A program made the translations under genes and the position numbers. From assembly GCA_037954325.1 (NCBI GenBank), contig JBBMNZ010000001.1, positions 29,085,758 through 29,149,757 on the forward strand: 64,000 bases of DNA, read 5' to 3'. This DNA comes from Fistularia commersonii. Its lineage: Eukaryota > Chordata > Actinopteri > Syngnathiformes > Fistulariidae. This document shows positions 1-11,189 of this stretch, one piece after another (the first letter of the stretch is position 1; the number at the start of each line of letters is the position of its first letter). The notes beneath the pieces are model-generated. The model saw only the letters and a program-made list of their open reading frames with translations. It made no database searches and was not told where the DNA came from.

Positions 1-314
1 CCAATAACATCTGGCCGCTGTCATAAGTTGACGATGTGAGAAAACACTCCTCAGTGCCTTTCTGTCGACTGATTCATCTCCTATTCCTGGAAATGTCACG
101 GCCGCTTAAACCCTCCTCTTTTACGTCAACACCCGAGGCCTTTTTTTTTACCTTGTTTTCCAACTCCGGCTCATCCCTGCCACAGTGATGTGGTTGCTAA
201 GCAGTAAAAAAAAAACAAAAAAATCCTTCATCTCAGATTCTGGTGCCATGCAAACACCTTGAACTCCATTCCTCGGTCGGCGGGGAAAAAGAAAAGTAAC
301 GAGTAGAAACTCAC

Positions 315-382
315 GATCGGTGCTGAAGTCGTCGATCAGAATTATTTCTTGGATCAGCGCCGGAGGGCTCCGGGTCAAGACG
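315..382 (-). CDS. galnt16: galnt16 coding exon 4 (last in window)
   Basis: Acceptor after CTGCCTCAG, donor GTGAGT. It encodes VLTRSPPALIQEIIL and IDDFSTD, a conserved strand of the nucleotide-sugar binding fold. The next exon is outside the window; bases 1-314 are intron with no recognised feature. Confidence 0.94.
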
Positions 383-1091
383 CTGAGGCAGGAGAGGAAA
401 GAGATGGCCGGGTTTGAGACGGGAGGTGGAGGAGAAGGTGGAGGAGAAGGTGGAGGACGCTCACCTCTTGATGGTGCGCAGGAGGGTGGAGCGAGCCTCG
501 TTGTGGAAGGTGATGATGATGCTCGTGGCGGGGAGGTCGGCGTCGTAGGTCAGGGCGGTGCATCTGCACAGGAGGCATCGGGTCATTTCAACCACGGAGG
601 CTTCAATTGCAAAGAGCGACCCGTTGCCATGGAGACCAAATGAGGCAAAATCAGGGGGGGCGGCGGGGCGACGGCAGGTCGCCTCGGGATTCGCTTTTTT
701 TTTTTTTTTTTTATAAAACTCTTTGAGCAATAGATTTTTCTGCTCAAAGGGGAAACCAAACTTTTAACCTTGTTTTTTTTCAATTTAATTTTTAATTTTA
801 AATTTTTTTGAATTTTTTTTAATTTCCCATGAATTTATTCCTTTTGTTCATATTAAGAACGACAAACCAAAACACTCAGGTCAGTCCACTTTCGCACATT
901 TGTTCATTATTTTAGATTGTTTTCAAAAGACATACCGGATGGAAAACTGATTCCCATCAGGTATAAAATGTTTCAAAAACATAAGGAATGAATACATAAT
1001 CAAACCAAATGTAATAAGATCTTTAAATTTGTAATGTTAAATTCAATGCCATGCTAAACTGGAAACTAGACAGTGTTTTCCAGGATACAAT

Positions 1092-1123
<32 letters not shown>

Positions 1124-2613
1124 CTCTTTGGGTAGCTCATTAGTGCCGCTGCTCGGCAGCCTCGCCCTCAGCATCGTTACAGTAGCGACACCAGAATGTG
1201 CCGTTGCTAGGCAACAGGCGTGCATGTTCCTGACCCCGAGCTTTAATAAATTACCTCTAAATGGGATATTTGAGTGGAGGTTAGAGGACGACACTTTGTT
1301 ATCATTATGGAATATTTTAAACTTGATTCACGCTTTAAAATAAACACGCGTCTTCATTTTTATCGATCGAGCGAAGCGTCTCCTGCACGTTTGTCTCCCA
1401 GCATCTACTTTACGCCGCCGGTTAAAACAAAGGCCCGGTGCAAATTAAATCGATCTGGATACGAGGCGGGTTTGGTCCTCAAGGGGAGACGGCGGTTCGT
1501 TCCACGGTAAGTAGCGCTCCAAAGTGTTACGAATGAATGCATGAAGCAAAAGACACACAGCAAAGAACGTAAAGTAATAATCCTGGAACCTCATCAGAGT
1601 CTCGTTCCTACAAATCAACCTGTGTTTTGCAGCTCAAATCGCAAAGAGCGTTGACCAAGTCACTAAACTAAAGTTTGAGGGTTCGCAAATAACCGACTCC
1701 AAGCGAGTGCCTTCGCCTCGCTGGTTGGCGGGTCATTCTGAGATGAGATGAGATGAGATGAGAACGACTTTATCTATCCCGAAGGACATTGTTGTGCCAG
1801 AGTTTCAAATAAAAACATAACAGTAACAGATAATAGTAGAAGACGGAGACGGATCCCCTGTTTGGGTGATCTGGAGGCCGGAGTACCAGCCCCGCCGTGC
1901 GGATCAGCGCCACGCAAGGCCTTGCCTTCGGGTCGGACCCGGGATCATTTCAGATAAGCGGAGGACGAGCTGGTCCTGTGTGTGCACGTGGCTCAGAGCA
2001 GCGATGCTAACACGCCCCAAAGAGACGCGTATTATCGAGAAACAGAACTAAGACCGAGGAAAATGAAAGGGAGAAAAAGCAACAAAAATGAAGCCGTGAT
2101 AATAAAAACAAACACGAAAATGAGACTCGTCCCTACAATGAAAAATGAAACCGTCCTTTCCGTCCGGCGGGACCCGAGGAGCAGATGTTGGGACCCGAAG
2201 CGCTCGCAAACAAAGCCGTCCGAGAATTTTAGGTTTTACGCCTCTTCAAATCCAAATCACTTTTTTTTCAATTACGGATGGGATTGCTGCCGTAAAGTCC
2301 GGTTTTAATTCATCGACGGATGAATAAAGGCCGTCACTGATCACCACAGGCCGAAGGGAGGACCGAGGACCGGGAGATCCAACGTCCTCATATGAGGACT
2401 CCCCGACTTTGCCCGGTTAAATCCAGAGGGCGCTGCCGCGGATTAAACCCGAGCGGATTCACCTGTAGTGACGGGTGTCCCGAATGTTTCTCTCGCTGCC
2501 CAGACGGTCGCTCTCCTGCAGGTTGAAGGCGTGCTCCCTGTACGGGTCGTCTCCGGGCTTCAGCTGCTTCCCGGCCAGGTAGGCCTTCTCGTCAAAGGCG
2601 CCCAGGAGCTGAC

Positions 2614-2647
<34 letters not shown>

Positions 2648-2676
2648 ATGCTGCTGGCCTTGTTGCTGCTGCTGCA

Positions 2677-2707
<31 letters not shown>

Positions 2708-3598
2708 GGACCGAGGGGCCGGGGTCACCTGCGGGTGCACGTGAAGCCTCATCAGGTAAACAGCCGGCAACGACAGGGACGGAGAAATGAGCGGTGAGAA
2801 ACGAGACCGTAGTCCGGATACAGAGAACATGGTCTCACTTCATTTCAGATTAAGATTCGGAGCTGAAGAAGGCTCTGGGATGAAGCTGAAACGTCCGGTC
2901 GGCACCACAAGAAGAATTCCACAAGCATGCAAGCACGGCTGAGAACCTCCGCGGACAGATCGTCTCCGTTACAGAGGATCTTTCTCCAAAGTTTCCACGA
3001 AAAGCATCGAGAACCGGCTCCGTCGTCCTTTTCAAATTCCCCCGAACATTGGGTTAGGGTTAGCCGGCTCCAGCCGACGGGAGACGATCCACCTTGTCTT
3101 TGAGTCCCTTGGGGTTTTTCTTCAATGGGTGTTTTTTGAGCTGCTCTTCGTCTTTGTCTGGACCGTCACCTTGGACCTGTGAGCCCCGACATCTCAGCTA
3201 ACAGGATCCCCGGGACGCAAAATCCACCACCGCGAAAGTCTGACACGTGAAAGAAGAGACTATCCACTCCGTCAACCCAGTATTAGACTGATGGATTCTC
3301 CTTTCGGCCGGGACGCCGATGAACACGTTACAGGCGGAGATCCTCGTCTCGCACAATAAAAGCATTCAAATGAGTTGAGAATTTTCCAGAAAATGGCCTA
3401 AAGAATCCGAGGGGCTGCTTCAGCTGGCGATCCTTGTTGTGTTGTTGACTTTGAGTTCAATATTGAACTTAATATTGAGTTTTTGACGTTACTTTTTGTA
3501 AAGTCCTTTACGACATCACTTACTTGCTGTGAAATGTTCAAATTAAGAGACTTTGTTGAGTTTTTATGTTGATATTTGCTTTTCACACATACACACAC

Positions 3599-3639
<41 letters not shown>

Positions 3640-6600
3640 CACACACACGGGTGCAGCTCAGGTTGGTGGTTAATATGACACCTTTCTTTCCAGATGGCAA
3701 TCATGAGCCGTCTCTTTAAAAACGAAACATGGCAAAATGACATCGCCATGGCAACGGAGCGTTAAAAAGCTGCCGATATTTCACTTTAGTGAACAAACGC
3801 TTGATTTGATCGTAAAAATGCTTGCTTTTTGTTTTTCAACCGAATTTGTAATCTTCATCGGGACGCATCTTTTCTTTGATTTATTCCAATATTGACAAAA
3901 TATTCCAGTTGAAACATGAAATCAGCGATGCTGGATCTAAATTCAGAGGCGGGCCGATCACACTGGGGTCCGAACGGTTCGATGACGGTTCGATGACGGT
4001 GCGGGCGGAACAGGTAACATCTCTTCCAGCAGTTGCTGATTCAGGCTTTCAATCTGATGTGGCAACAAAGGCGGATCATGTGAAAACACGCAGGATTAAA
4101 TAATGGGTTGCCGCGATTTTTCCTCCTCCTCCTTCTGCAGACACAAAATCCACAAAGCACTTACATCATGTTTTGTCTTGGTTACATTCATACATCTTGG
4201 AAAACACATGTGTGAACCGGAGGACGATCACAAAAGGATTAGCTGAGAGTGAGAAATGATGAAAAGCTCCCAAAGAAATCCTTCATCGTGAAACGTCATC
4301 GAACACGGATCGATGATGTAAACATTATAAATGTGGTGATGAATGAAGCTCAAAGTAAAAGGCGAGTAATGTAATAACAAGGAAATAATGTCCGGCTTCC
4401 CAGAAAAGCGACAAAACGTGGACTGAATTTACTTTTGCCCCTAAATGATCCCGACCTCACAATCCTGATGAATCCTGCGAGTCCCTCGGAGGAACCCGAC
4501 GGCTTCCTTCATCTCCGTTTAAAAAACACACGACCAAGATTTGCCAACATCACCAAATTCTGTAGGAGGCCACATGGCTGCACGCCTCAGCTGGCCGCGT
4601 GTCGGGAAAATAAAAATGTTTTAGCGATTCACAAAGCGAGGGATTCTACGAAGAGCCGTTATTTTTAAGAATAAGTTGTTCTCCGGTGCTCCCATCTACC
4701 TCCACACTCACACCTTCACTCAGTATCTGCAGGGTCAGTCGGGTATTCACCGGCTCATCTTCTGACCCGTGGGAGGAAGACGGAGAACCCCGAGAGAAGC
4801 CGGAAGCCGGAAGCCGGGCAGGAGAACACGGAGAAGAGAGGGGATTGATGGTGGACCGTAATTTCCAAACAAACCTTCAGCTTTTCTAACATGACTCAGT
4901 TGATCCGTCGGATCCGAAGGTGAAAGCGACGGGTCTACGTGGAGGCCTTTGGCTGCTCCTCACGCCGCTGTCATTTACCCTCCTTTCGCCGTCCGCCTTC
5001 ATATTTACTCACACTTGTGACGCAAACGCGTGCTCATTTTATCAGCTACGTGCGGTCGCTGAGAAATAGCCGGCGGGAACGAAGCGCTAATGTGGAAAGT
5101 GTGCTCTGACGCATTAAAGGCCCTGCAAAGGTTTCTCTTTGATCATTTTTATCATGGAAAAAAATTCAATTAAGTCCAATCTTTTTAATAAATCATTGGA
5201 GTCAGCGAGGAGAGCTTCATCTTGAAAAGAGTGGATTCCTTTCCGCGAAAGTCACAGTGGATTATTTCCAATTGGAAAAAAAAAAGACAAAAATAAACCT
5301 GAAACGTGTGAAAGATGGTTCCTCAGCGTCCCAGAGAAGGTCCGCAGGTTTGTGAAAGAAACTTTTTTTAAAAGGATATTTACCCGGTTCTTCTGCAAAG
5401 TGGTTATGATTTCTTCTTATGTGGACACATAAAAAAAAAAATAGTTGCTGAGTTAGTCAGAAGAAAAGCGCAGCGAACAGCCCAAAGCCCGTGAAACAAT
5501 CCAAACCCGCTCGCTGCCAAAAACAACGACATTTTGGAAGAATCGATAGAAAACCATCGTAATGAACGAGGACGGAGGATGAGGCGAAACCTCCGAAAGC
5601 GACGCCTTTGGATCACATCAAGTATTTACATGTTCAGACGGGAAACAGGCAGACCGACAGCCTCCGCGTGCAAGGACACATATTAGCGTGTTATTAGCGT
5701 GTTATTACAGAGCAGAGAAACACTTGGCTACATGATGCCATCAAGGCACGTCAGCAGCCTCAGGGGACGAGGCAAGGACTGAAGGAAGGAAGGAAGGAAG
5801 GAAGGAAGGAAGGAAGGAAGGAAGGAAGGAAGGATGACGGGAGTCCAGAAAATAAAGGCTGGAAAGGAGGAAGGAGGGAAAGAACAGGGGAAGGAAAGAG
5901 AGAAAACAGCAAGGAAGGAACAGCGGAAGGGACGGCGGAGACGGGAAAAGGAGGAAGGCGAGAAGGAAGACGAGAAAACGGGAGGGAGGAAACAATGGAA
6001 GAAGTTCTGGAGGGAAGACGGACGACAGGAAGGGAGGATGGAAAACAGTAGAGAAGGGAGGAAGGAAAGGAAAAAGAAGGGAAGACCGTGATGGAAGGAA
6101 AGAAAACGGAGAAAGAGATTCCCGACCAGAGGACAAGAGTCAACCTTTGCGACGCTTTGCAACCAACAAGTTCAAGACGACTCGTCAGACTCGTCAGACT
6201 CGTCAGACTCGTCAGACTCGGGCCCCGGACCCTCTCCCGCTGCAGCTAGCTGGCTAAAGGCTAGCGGCCTAGCTTAGCCAGGCTAAGTCAGCCTCTCTCC
6301 AAAGAGACGGACGAGTCGCATCCAAATATGAACACAAACTATGGCGGAACGTTAGCTTCTAATGTGCTTTCAGGTTTATTTCCTTTCTCTCCCACTAGAA
6401 CTCGCAGAAAAGAGCCTGCAGATCGGAGCTGTGGAGCCGAGCAGCCACCGGCTAACGGTCCAGCTAGCGGCCCGCCTTCGCAGATTTCTTGTCATATTTA
6501 TATCGTTGAGGAGGTTTTTGAGTTGCAGCAAAAAGCTGTTTTGTGGCACGAACACGTCCCGACATCAGCGGGAGAGTCACAACACATTGTGCGAGGACGG

Positions 6601-7742
6601 CGAGGATGGCGAGGACGGCGAGGACGGCGGCGGCGCCGCCTCCTCCCGCTGGGGGGGTCGTTTACTGTATTTATCTTGCATAATGACCGACGGACGGCGC
6701 TTTGTTGCTCTTTGCGGACCGCAGCTGTTCTCCCCGCTGTTGCCGTGGCGATGCCCGTCCACACAGAGGGCAGGGATGTTTGTTTGACTTTGCTTCTCGT
6801 CCGACCGCCGCCGCCACCGCCGCGCGGTGGAAGTCTCTGTTTGGTGTCGAAGGTCATCGTGCCCGAGACCGACGCTCCACAAAAACGGATTCCGTTTCTT
6901 TTTAAATGATATCAGACGCGCGAGCGCCGATCTGAGCCGGAGCGGCACAAAGCGTAATACAGTTAATCTACTGTGATTATATGCTCAATTTCCTCGCGCC
7001 GTCTTAATCCCTGCCTGTAATTTGGAGCTGGTTTCCATGGTTTCCTGTAAAAACAGGCCCGTCCTGCAGCAGCTCCCGTCCTCTCGCCGCCCCGGCCTCA
7101 CCTGACAACACCCAGATTCATAATCCGCCTCCAGGGAATAAACAATCGGTCAGCGCGCCGTTGCCCCGGCGACTCTCCGCGAGGCTCACTTTATATTTGG
7201 AACATCCGTCGGGGGTCGCGAGGCAGAAACCAGAAAGCTGATATTGATTACATATTGGCAATCTAAGATCAATAATCTGCCATCGTTCCTTAACGGCCCG
7301 AACCTTGCGGCCCCTTCCATCTTTACCCTCAAAGCGGCAGAAAAAAACCTGCAGCCAAACACACACGCACACACGCGCACGCACGCACACATGCGCACAC
7401 ACGCGCGCACACACGCACAAAAGCGCGCGCACACGCACACACACAGGAGTCGGTTGTGGCTGGTCTGTTTGCAGCGTCACACCGACGAACCGATGCAACC
7501 TGCTTTACACAACAACTGACACGGGAAATATATATAGGAAGAAAAAAGATGGAGTAAATTCCGGTGTGTGTGTGTGTGTGCGTGTTTGTGTGTGTGTGGT
7601 GGGGGGGTGACCGGGCTCGTTACGCACGCGACTTACGGAAAGCCGCTTACAGCCGCCAGCCTGTGGAGGAATGGAGGGGGGGGGCAAGCAACCAATTCCC
7701 GCTGTGACACACAGCTGTGCGCCATCACACGCACACACGCAC

Positions 7743-7792
<50 letters not shown>

Positions 7793-8238
7793 CAGCATGC
7801 AGCACACACTCTCCTGCAGCTCAGTGCTTCGGGCGACAGCGACGCGCGCCTTCTCCCCCCCCACCTCTCTCTCTCACACACACACACACACAAACACACA
7901 AACACACACACATATATGTAGAAATATGCGCACACACACACACACACATACATGCATGGATACACACACACACCTAGAATAACAGCAGAAATACCCACAA
8001 TCAGCGGGATGGTTCGGTCGTCCCGGTGGATGTCCGGTCCCCGGTGGCCGTGGCTCCGTCCGCCGCCGCCGCCGCCGCCGCTGCGGGGCTGCGCTGCTGC
8101 TGCTGCCGCTGCGGCGGCGGCTGCGGCGGCGGCGGACGGCGCGGAGCGCGGCTTGTTGTCCTGCCACAGGTAGTAGAAGGTGCCCAGGATCCAGGCGACC
8201 GTCAGAATGGCGATGGCGTTGGCCCGAATCCTGCGCAT
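315..8238 (-). CDS. galnt16: galnt16, 5' part: polypeptide N-acetylgalactosaminyltransferase 16 (coding exons 1-4)
   Basis: Type II Golgi membrane enzyme family that starts mucin-type O-glycosylation by moving GalNAc from UDP-GalNAc to Ser/Thr. Coding exons: 7999-8238, 2463-2728, 465-563, 315-382. Splice phases agree across all four, giving 224 codons plus one base. Order in the protein: short cytosolic tail, signal anchor (residues ~7-26, AIAILTVAWILGTFYYLW), low-complexity stem rich in Ala, Gly and Gln, then the motif FDEKAYLAGKQLK and the start of the GT-A catalytic domain (DLPATSIIITFHNEARSTLL, then EIILIDDFSTD). The start MRRIRANAIAIL closely matches the N-terminus I recall for vertebrate GALNT16, which separates it from GALNT2 and GALNT14. 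The DxH motif and the ricin-type lectin domain must lie left of base 1. The poly-Gln tract is not in the human protein as I recall it. Gene identity is confident; the stem length is lineage-specific. Confidence 0.93.
465..563 (-). CDS. galnt16: galnt16 coding exon 3
   Basis: Acceptor after CTCCTGTGCAG, donor GTGAGC. It encodes CTALTYDADLPATS and FHNEARSTLLRTIK, the beginning of the GT-A fold. The intron to exon 4 is only 82 nt and contains short GGAGGAGAAGGT-type repeats. Confidence 0.95.
1738..1812 (-). repeat. Retroposon 3' tail with (ATCTC)n end
   Basis: Read on the minus strand this is GAAACTCTGGCACAACAATG, then CCTTCGGGATAGATAAAGT, then several ATCTC units. The same arrangement recurs on the plus strand at 47186-47250, so it is an interspersed element end. 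Family not assigned. Confidence 0.6.
2463..2728 (-). CDS. galnt16: galnt16 coding exon 2 (poly-Gln stem)
   Basis: Acceptor after CACCCGCAG, donor GTGAAT. It continues the frame as VTPAPRSE, then about 30 Gln interrupted by Leu, Gly and His, then the conserved FDEKAYLAGKQLK and IRDTRHY. The in-frame join to exon 1 reproduces the family's PLIVT sequence. Confidence 0.93.
2613..2707 (-). repeat. Coding CAG repeat (poly-Gln) in galnt16 exon 2
   Basis: Plus-strand CTG triplets in two nearly pure blocks separated by ATG, GGCCTTGTTG and CAG interruptions. On the coding strand they are CAG codons, so length change here alters the protein without shifting the frame. Confidence 0.95.
2855..2960 (+). 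repeat. Possible Penelope-like element tail fragment
   Basis: Contains GCTGAAGAAGGCTCTGGGAT then GAAGCTGAAACGTCC, resembling the GAAGAAGC...GAAACGTCTTCAAG tail seen at 22776-22815 and 11280-11346. Weak, partly diverged match inside galnt16 intron 1. Confidence 0.35.
5780..5833 (+). repeat. (GGAA)n microsatellite with purine-rich flank
   Basis: About 13 GGAA units, continuing into a degenerate purine-only stretch to about 6100. Lies in galnt16 intron 1. The long reading frames across it, rich in Phe/Ser/Pro on the minus strand, come from the base composition. Confidence 0.95.
6181..6221 (+). repeat. Short tandem repeat, 10-bp unit
   Basis: Four copies of CTCGTCAGA-type units in galnt16 intron 1, followed by a CTAG-rich stretch (6244-6290). 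Confidence 0.9.
7237..7356 (+). repeat. Unclassified repeat, copy 1 (with 21836-21955)
   Basis: Shares ordered blocks with 21836-21955 on the same strand: TGATATTGATT, CATATTGGC, TCAATAATC, GCCCGAA and TTTACCCTCAAAG, followed by GCAGAAAA and a CA-rich run. I do not recognise the family. It lies in galnt16 intron 1. Confidence 0.65.
7360..7445 (+). repeat. (CA)n/(CG)-rich microsatellite
   Basis: Imperfect CACACG/CACGCA units directly after unclassified repeat copy 1, in galnt16 intron 1. Confidence 0.9.
7726..7973 (+). repeat. Cluster of (CA)n microsatellites
   Basis: Long CA arrays at about 7726-7790 and 7877-7973, ending about 25 bases from the galnt16 exon 1 donor. In the pre-mRNA they read as UG repeats downstream of that donor. 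Confidence 0.95.
7999..8238 (-). CDS. galnt16: galnt16 coding exon 1
   Basis: Start ATG at 8238-8236, 80 codons, ending in TIPLI with donor GTGGGT. It encodes the signal anchor, a run of about 14 Ala (residues ~36-49) and a 7-Gly run (~54-60). Another GT three bases further on would shift the frame relative to exon 2, so the first was chosen. Confidence 0.93.
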
Positions 8239-8600
8239 GCTGAGCCCATAGGGAGGCTCCGGAGCGGAGCCGCCGGTGCTGCTGCTGCTGCTGCCGGTGC
8301 CGGTGCCGGTGCCGGTGCTGCTGCCGGTGCTGCCGCTGCGGACGGGAGGCGGGAGGCGGGAGGTGCAGCGGCTTCACCCCGACACCCTCCTCTTCCTCCT
8401 CTTCCTCCTCTTCCTCCTCCTCCTCCCCGCGGCCGGTGACGGCTGGAGCTGCAGCGCACGCACACGCACGCACGCACACGCACGCGCAGCCTCTCCAGGT
8501 CCTAGCGCCGTGACATACAGGCACGCACACGCTTTCCTGATGACCGGAAGTGGATTTCGACGTGTTTTGACGTTGACTTCCACAGCGCCTCAACGACTGA
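8239..8600 (-). promoter_or_regulatory. galnt16: GC-rich 5' flank of galnt16 (putative promoter/5' UTR)
   Basis: Sequence immediately upstream of the galnt16 start codon. It is GC- and CpG-rich with GCTGCCGGTGC-type repeats and a run of TCC/TTCC triplets (8390-8430). No clear TATA box. The GC-rich character continues through coding exon 1, consistent with a CpG-island promoter. The transcription start cannot be placed. Confidence 0.5.
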
Positions 8601-9050
8601 GAGGTTGTTTTTTTTTTTTAGTTCTAAATCATTTTAAATCAGTATTTCTTCCCGAAATGCAACGCAAGTCTATTTTGACTTGACTATTTTTTATTTTTTT
8701 TTATTTTCACGGTGTGAAACCTCAGGGGAAATTGGACAAATAAAAGGAACCCAAATCAACAAGATGCTCCAAAAAGAAAAGACGATCAATTAAGCTTTAA
8801 GTGTTTTTATATTCCCTGTATAAACATTAGTGTTTATACGCCAAAATGATCAAACCATCCATGGGTCGGCGAGGTCGGCGAGGTCAGCGGGGTCAGCGGG
8901 GTCAGCGGGGTGGAGCCCGTCCCGGCCGTCATGGCGACGGAGGCGGGGCTCACCTGGAGCGCTCACCTGTCAATCACAGACGACTGTCACTCTCTCATTC
9001 ACATGGTCATGCAATTTTCTCAATTATTTCCACTTCACCCTTTGTGGGAG

Positions 9051-9150
9051 GACACTGGAGAACCTGGAGAACCTGGAGACACTGGAGAACCTGGAGAACC
9101 TGGAGAACCTGGAGACACTGGAGAACCTGGAGACACTGGAGAACCTGGAG
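9051..9150 (+). repeat. 9-bp minisatellite (GAGAACCTG / GAGACACTG)
   Basis: About eleven 9-bp units mixing GAGAACCTG and GAGACACTG. One plus-strand frame reads as collagen-like Gly-Glu-Pro/Gly-Asp-Thr triplets, but the open frame ends nearby and no splice signals or homology support a gene. Confidence 0.9.
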
Positions 9151-9290
9151 AGCCCGGAGGAGATTCACTCACAAAAGGCTCCCAGTGGGAATCAAACCAT
9201 AATCCTTCAAGACCTCACCAACATTTTAAAATCTTTTCTGCAGATATATATATGTATATATATGTATATATATATATGTATATATATATC

Positions 9291-10514
9291 AGTGGCGGGC
9301 CGTGCATTTGACACCCGGGCCTTCAGTAGTGCTCTGAATCAATCCACCTCCCAATAATTAGTTTACGGCTATAAAAAACATCTTATTATGCAGAAATGCA
9401 GTATTAAAAGCGATGCATTGCCGATATATAACTTGTGCAGCCGCAATAAATGCCTTTACAGCAAACAACTGCGACACGTACAAAGCATCAATAACAACCT
9501 GATGAACTTGCGGTATCATTTAGGAAAATAGCAGCATTTTACTCACCAAAACTTCGGATCATTTGCAGACAAAATCCATCCTCCACTCTTTCCTCAAAAA
9601 GAGTTCAACCATTCTGTCGCACAGATTATCCGTGCGCTTCGGCTCCATCAAGAAGTCCTTTTCTATCGCCGTTGAAGCTGATGCTGAAAGTGGCGCTCGC
9701 CACGCTGTGTTCCTGGCGTAAGTTTGACTTGGTTTTAGGGCCGAAGGACAGAAGCGGTGGTCCGGCGGTGCTTCGGCGTCAATTTGCGGTGAACCTGGAA
9801 GCCTGCGAGCCAGGGGTACCGCTCCGAGTTCCTGGCCTGAAAATGTCGGACAAATCCTTTTCCTGTTGTGACAGGTTCGCTGGCTTAGGAGTTGCCCGAC
9901 CGTTCTTTACTCTGTCAGGCTTTTCTTCAAAACTCCATCTAGAAAATGGCTTGAACAATATATATTAGCAACTAAGTCCATTTCTTCCCCTCCTGCAGCC
10001 ATTGTGGGTCGATAAAACCGATATTAAAGAAACTAAACTATATTTCTGTTCGCAGCTGGCTAGTAAGCTTCTCCTCGCTAATATGCTTGTCCGCTCTCTG
10101 ACTATCCAATCAGAGGTCGTGAATACGCTGACGTTGCTGTAGCCTGCTAGAGGGCTTTGGTGTCGCTAACTCAAATCCAATTGGTTGAAGCAACAGCGTC
10201 ATCGACACTTTTTTTTTTTTTTCCGTAAAGACCTTACAGAACCAATTGTGCAGCCCCCCCCCCCCAGGCAGATTTCTTTGACTTTGACCCTGCCTGGCAA
10301 CAGATGATGGCTGAAATGTGATTGGTTAAATGCTTTAATATGAAAACGCATGTCTGGAAGCGGCACAACCAGGAGAAAAGCTATGAAAGGAAGTGAACAG
10401 ACCATTTAGGATTATTTAATAAGTATTCATGGACAAAATATCATTAACATCTGTGATTCAGATATTTTTTTAGGCCAGCAGAGAAGGCCTTGCAGGCCCC
10501 CGGCAGGGCCTCCA
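9291..10514 (+). mobile_element. Probable non-autonomous DNA transposon in an AT microsatellite
   Basis: Begins CAGTGGCGGGCCGTGCATTT, a sequence I recall as a common fish interspersed repeat, and ends near GGCAGGGCCTCCATTA. Both flanks are TA/TATG repeats (9244-9290 and 10515-10550), as expected for insertion into a microsatellite. The two ends are only weakly similar as inverted repeats. No intact transposase frame is visible. Class uncertain. Confidence 0.5.
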
Positions 10515-10584
10515 TTATATATATATATATGTATGTATATGTATGAGGAGATATATGTATCTCCTCATACATATTTATATATGG

Positions 10585-10955
10585 TTAATCTTCTTCTGTT
10601 CTGGTCTTTTCCCTTCAGGGTCGCCAGAGTGAATCCACCTTCTCCATCTAACCCTATTCTCTGGATCCTCCTCTCTCACACCAGCTACCTTCATATCCTC
10701 TCTCACCACGTCCATCCATCTTCTCTTTTTTCTTCCTCAAGACCTCCGATTCCAGCATCCGTCTACCAATATATTCTCTCTCCCTCCTCTGTCCATGACC
10801 CAACCATCTCAGTCTGGCTTGATCTCCAAAACATCTACCATGTGTCGTCCCTCTGATGGCGTCATTCCTGATCCTCTCCATCCTGGTCACTCCCAAAGAG
10901 AACCTCAACATCTTCATCTCTGCGGCCTCCAGCTCTGCCTCCTGTCCTCATAGAC
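10585..10955 (-). mobile_element. RTE-type LINE fragment (3' end of reverse transcriptase ORF)
   Basis: The minus-strand translation contains the LINE C-terminal peptides KMLRFSLGVTRMERIRND and RLRWLGHGQRREREYIGRRM, ending in a CCTGAAGGGAAAAG tail region. It has internal deletions compared with copies at 12760-13237 and 58337-59127. Truncated and not functional. Confidence 0.85.
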
Positions 10956-11189
10956 GTTCAAAAAGGACGAGGCCTTCACTGGAGAAAACGATGCGTCCAC
11001 GGGAAAAATTGCTCTGCAGATTTAAAATGACGGGAGAAAAAATCCAGGGAATCCGGATCCACCAGGGTGGTTCATATCAAAACGATGCAGAATCAAAGAA
11101 GGAAAAGTCACACATGGATCTGTGGCGTCCGAAGGAACCGCTCGGTATAACCGGACCACCCGCCTGCATTTCATACCCTGCATCTAAAA

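Noticed and set aside
5728..6162. Long minus-strand open frames rich in Phe, Ser and Pro
   Set aside because: They follow from the purine-only (GGAA)n region; all three minus frames stay open, so it is composition.
6328..6909. 193-codon plus-strand open frame in galnt16 intron 1
   Set aside because: GC-rich intronic sequence with overlapping open frames in several frames, no recognisable domain, no splice or start context.
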